Assembly (NCBI GenBank): GCA_965370965.1
Contig: CBDUWQ010000192.1
Location: forward strand, 1-7,547
DNA length: 7,547 nt
Source of the DNA: GH45 sp965370965
GTDB lineage: Bacteria > Bacteroidota > Bacteroidia > Bacteroidales > SZUA-534
Reading direction: 5' to 3'
In this document: positions 5,503 through 7,547 of the stretch, piece by piece
Layout: every line of letters begins with the position of its first letter
Position numbering within the stretch: the stretch's first letter is position 1
The notes under the pieces: generated by a model
The model's database searches: none
Told to the model about the DNA's origin: nothing
What the model saw: only the letters and a program-made list of their open reading frames with translations
Position numbers and translations under genes: made by a program

Positions 5503-7347
5503 CTATAATTCCTCCAATAATTGATTAAACTTATTTTGTAGCTCAATAATAGTAAATGGCTGGCCTTGCATTTTATTATATCTGTCGCAGTTAAAGTTTG
5601 GAACATTAACTGTTAAATGATCGGCAAGTTGGCCAAGGTTTAATTCACAAACTACCTTTTTTTTGTATTTTGAGAGTAGCTCAATTGTGTTTTTTGGTAA
5701 AGGCCACAAATAGTTAAAATGTGTAAAGGCTATTTTTTTGCCCTCTTTACGCATTGCTTTAATTGCAGAGTATAAATGACCATAAGTACCACCCCAACCA
5801 ATTACTAAAACATCGGCATCTTCATCACCAATAATTTTTAATTCAGGAATTCTATCGGCAACCTTTTTAATTTTCGCATCTCTTAAATCGGTCATTACCT
5901 GATGGTTTTCAGGAACATATGATACTGCACCTGTTTTGTCCATTTTTTCTAAACCACCAATGCGGTGCTCTAATCCTTCCATACCGGGTATTGCCCATTT
6001 TCTAACAAGAGTTTTTGTATCTCGTTCATATGGTAGGTAATTTGCATCATTTGGTTTGGCAAAAGGCACATTTATTTTTGGTAAATCATTCATATTTGGC
6101 AAGCGCCATGGTTCCGAGCCATTTGCCAAAAAGCCATCGGTTAATAAAATTACAGGGGTCATATGCTCAAGGGCAATTCTTGCAGCCTCAAAAGCATAGT
6201 TAAAACAATCTGACGGAGTACTGGCGGCTAAAACAACCAATGGTGATTCGCCACTTCTGCCGTGTAAGGCTTGTAATAAATCTGCTTGCTCAGTTTTTGT
6301 AGGCAACCCTGTTGATGGACCTCCGCGTTGAACATTTATTATAACCAAAGGTAATTCTGTTATTACAGCTAAACCCGAAGCTTCGGTTTTTAAGGCTAAA
6401 CCGGGACCTGATGTTGTTGTTACTGCTAAATTTCCCGTAAAGGAAGCACCAATAGCTGTGCAAATACCTGCAATTTCATCTTCGGCCTGAAATGTTTTAA
6501 TGCCAAAATCTTTACGCTTGGCAAGCTCTTGTAAAATTTCGGTTGCAGGGGTTATAGGGTACGAACCACAAAATAAAGGTAGGTTCGATTTCTCTGATGC
6601 TGCCATTAAACCCCAAGCAGTTGCCACATTACCACTTATGTTTCTATAGGTACCGGGCTTAATTTTTGCCGGGGCAACTTTGTAATTCCTTGGAAGTGCC
6701 TCAATAGTTTCAGCAAAGTTAAAACCGGCTCTTAAAACTTTTTTATTAGCTTCAATTATTAGAGGGTATTTTTTAAACTTTTCTTCAAAAAACTTCTCCG
6801 TATAAGTTAATGGGCGGTCAAAAAGCCAATAAACCATACCCAATGCAAACATATTTTTTGTTCGTAAAATACTTTTTTGGTCTAACTCAAAAGTATCTAA
6901 ACACTCTTTTGTTAATGTTGTTATGGGTGCTTGTATAAAGTTGTAATCGCGTTTATACTTATTTATTGGGTCATAATCATAACCTGCTTTTTCTAGGTTT
7001 TTTTCAGTAAAAGTATCAATATTAGTAATGATAGTTCCACCTTTTTTAGCCCAAATAATATTTGCTTTTAACGCAGCCGGATTCATTGCTACTAATACAT
7101 CGGCATAATCACCCGGTGTGTTTACCTCTGAATGACCAAAATGAAGTTGAAAACCGGAAACACCACCAACTGTTCCTACCGGAGCCCTAATTTCAGCCGG
7201 ATAATCCGGAAAGGTTGATACATCATTTCCAAACAATGCAGAGGTGTCTGAGAACTGTGTGCCGGTTAACTGCATGCCATCGCCGGAGTCTCCTGAGAAG
7301 CGTATTACCACCTCTTCTTTTTCAACTATATTATCTTTTTTACTCAT
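5503..7347 (-). CDS. korA: 2-oxoglutarate:ferredoxin oxidoreductase, fused gamma-alpha subunit
   Basis: This subunit partners KorB in reversible oxidation of 2-oxoglutarate to succinyl-CoA. The 614-residue protein fuses two modules. The gamma domain (about 12-200) opens IRFSGDSGDGMQLTG, followed by FPDYPAEIRAPVGTVGG (46-62). The alpha pyrimidine-binding domain (about 235-420) has GSYPITPATEI (261-271), the glutamate-bearing FQAEDEIAG (286-294), TTSGPGLALKTEA (311-323) and NVQRGGPSTGLPTKTEQ (338-354). A C-terminal domain (about 505-610) includes VLVIGWGGTYGH and the family signature YLWPLP (546-551). The length is typical of fused KorA. The ATG at 7347 is followed by a short polar leader and then the conserved start, and no better start is visible. 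It is the first gene of the korAB operon. The substrate is inferred from family resemblance; a branched-chain or other 2-oxoacid cannot be excluded. Confidence 0.95.
   Translation of the reverse strand: MSKKDNIVEKEEVVIRFSGDSGDGMQLTGTQFSDTSALFGNDVSTFPDYPAEIRAPVGTVGGVSGFQLHFGHSEVNTPGDYADVLVAMNPAALKANIIWAKKGGTIITNIDTFTEKNLEKAGYDYDPINKYKRDYNFIQAPITTLTKECLDTFELDQKSILRTKNMFALGMVYWLFDRPLTYTEKFFEEKFKKYPLIIEANKKVLRAGFNFAETIEALPRNYKVAPAKIKPGTYRNISGNVATAWGLMAASEKSNLPLFCGSYPITPATEILQELAKRKDFGIKTFQAEDEIAGICTAIGASFTGNLAVTTTSGPGLALKTEASGLAVITELPLVIINVQRGGPSTGLPTKTEQADLLQALHGRSGESPLVVLAASTPSDCFNYAFEAARIALEHMTPVILLTDGFLANGSEPWRLPNMNDLPKINVPFAKPNDANYLPYERDTKTLVRKWAIPGMEGLEHRIGGLEKMDKTGAVSYVPENHQVMTDLRDAKIKKVADRIPELKIIGDEDADVLVIGWGGTYGHLYSAIKAMRKEGKKIAFTHFNYLWPLPKNTIELLSKYKKKVVCELNLGQLADHLTVNVPNFNCDRYNKMQGQPFTIIELQNKFNQLLEEL
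5511..5515 (-). promoter_or_regulatory. Shine-Dalgarno sequence of korB inside the end of korA
   Basis: The minus strand reads GGAGG 10 nt before the korB ATG. The same bases encode the final Leu-Glu-Glu of KorA. Bacteroidota genes often lack such a site, and none is visible before dnaB or ispE here. It supports the chosen korB start and suggests reinitiation after korA. Confidence 0.6.
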
Positions 7348-7386
7348 GTTAAATAGTGATTGATATTTATAGTAAATTTACCATTG

Positions 7387-7394
7387 CAAAGTAA
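7387..7394 (-). promoter_or_regulatory. Weak candidate -7 box of the korAB promoter
   Basis: On the minus strand these bases read TTACTTTG, one mismatch from TAnnTTTG, and are followed by CAATGG. A poor -33-like TTAG lies at 7411-7414, 16 bp upstream. If used, transcription would start about 7 nt further on, leaving a leader of roughly 30-35 nt before korA. No better match was found within 100 bp. Confidence 0.3.
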
Positions 7395-7461
7395 GTTAAA
7401 AAATAGGTATCTAATACGGGTTTGTATTGTAAAACATATAATAAATAGGGTGTTTGAGAAG

Positions 7462-7477
7462 CATGATAAATATCATG
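7462..7477. promoter_or_regulatory. 16-bp palindrome upstream of korA, FNR/CRP-like operator candidate
   Basis: CATGATA and TATCATG form inverted arms with two bases (AA) between them. The core TGAT-N4-ATCA (7464-7475) equals the inner core of the E. coli FNR site TTGAT-N4-ATCAA, with the outermost bases changed. It lies 115-130 bp before the korA ATG, about 70-85 bp upstream of the weak promoter candidate. It could instead serve a gene beyond the right edge or be an AT-rich chance palindrome. Confidence 0.3.
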
Positions 7478-7547
7478 TATTTTATTCTTTTATTGTAAAG
7501 TTTCACTACGTTGTTAATGTTTTTTCTCTCTCCTTATGAAGTGAAGC

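Noticed and set aside
7500..7547. GTTTCACT and AGTGAAGC as an imperfect inverted repeat at the right edge.
   Set aside because: Only 7 of 8 bases match, the arms are short, and the window ends there, so it cannot be told from chance.

Overview
The window looks like chromosome of a Bacteroidota bacterium, probably of the Bacteroidales/Marinilabiliales type. The evidence is AT-rich DNA, a promoter with the Bacteroidota -7 box TAnnTTTG in front of dnaB, few Shine-Dalgarno sequences, a fused gamma-alpha 2-oxoacid:ferredoxin oxidoreductase, and a secreted protein family known to me mainly from this phylum. The order was judged from protein character only, without a database search.

Layout. Bases 1-597 hold no intact gene. 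They carry a 25-codon signal-peptide stub (84-161), then an array of about 113-bp repeats built from inverted GC-rich arms (163-444), then a zone of nested inverted repeats (472-552). ispE (minus strand, 1413-598) and dnaB (plus, 1578-3128) diverge from a 164-bp AT-rich promoter region. A secreted protein of unknown function (plus, 3155-4423) follows dnaB after 26 bp and is probably co-transcribed with it. A strong bidirectional hairpin terminator (4422-4453) separates it from the convergent korA-korB operon (minus, 7347-4472). The last 200 bp (7348-7547) are korA upstream DNA with a near-perfect 16-bp palindrome.

Functions. IspE belongs to the MEP isoprenoid pathway and DnaB is the replicative helicase. 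KorAB interconverts 2-oxoglutarate and succinyl-CoA using ferredoxin, which suggests anaerobic or microaerobic central metabolism. These are mostly core housekeeping genes. The unusual material is in the first 600 bases (repeat array, interrupted secreted-protein start, nested inverted repeats), with smaller points of interest in the SSB-like C-terminus of DnaB, the unexplained secreted protein behind dnaB, and the FNR-like palindrome upstream of korA. No mobile-element gene, CRISPR array, tRNA or rRNA was recognised.
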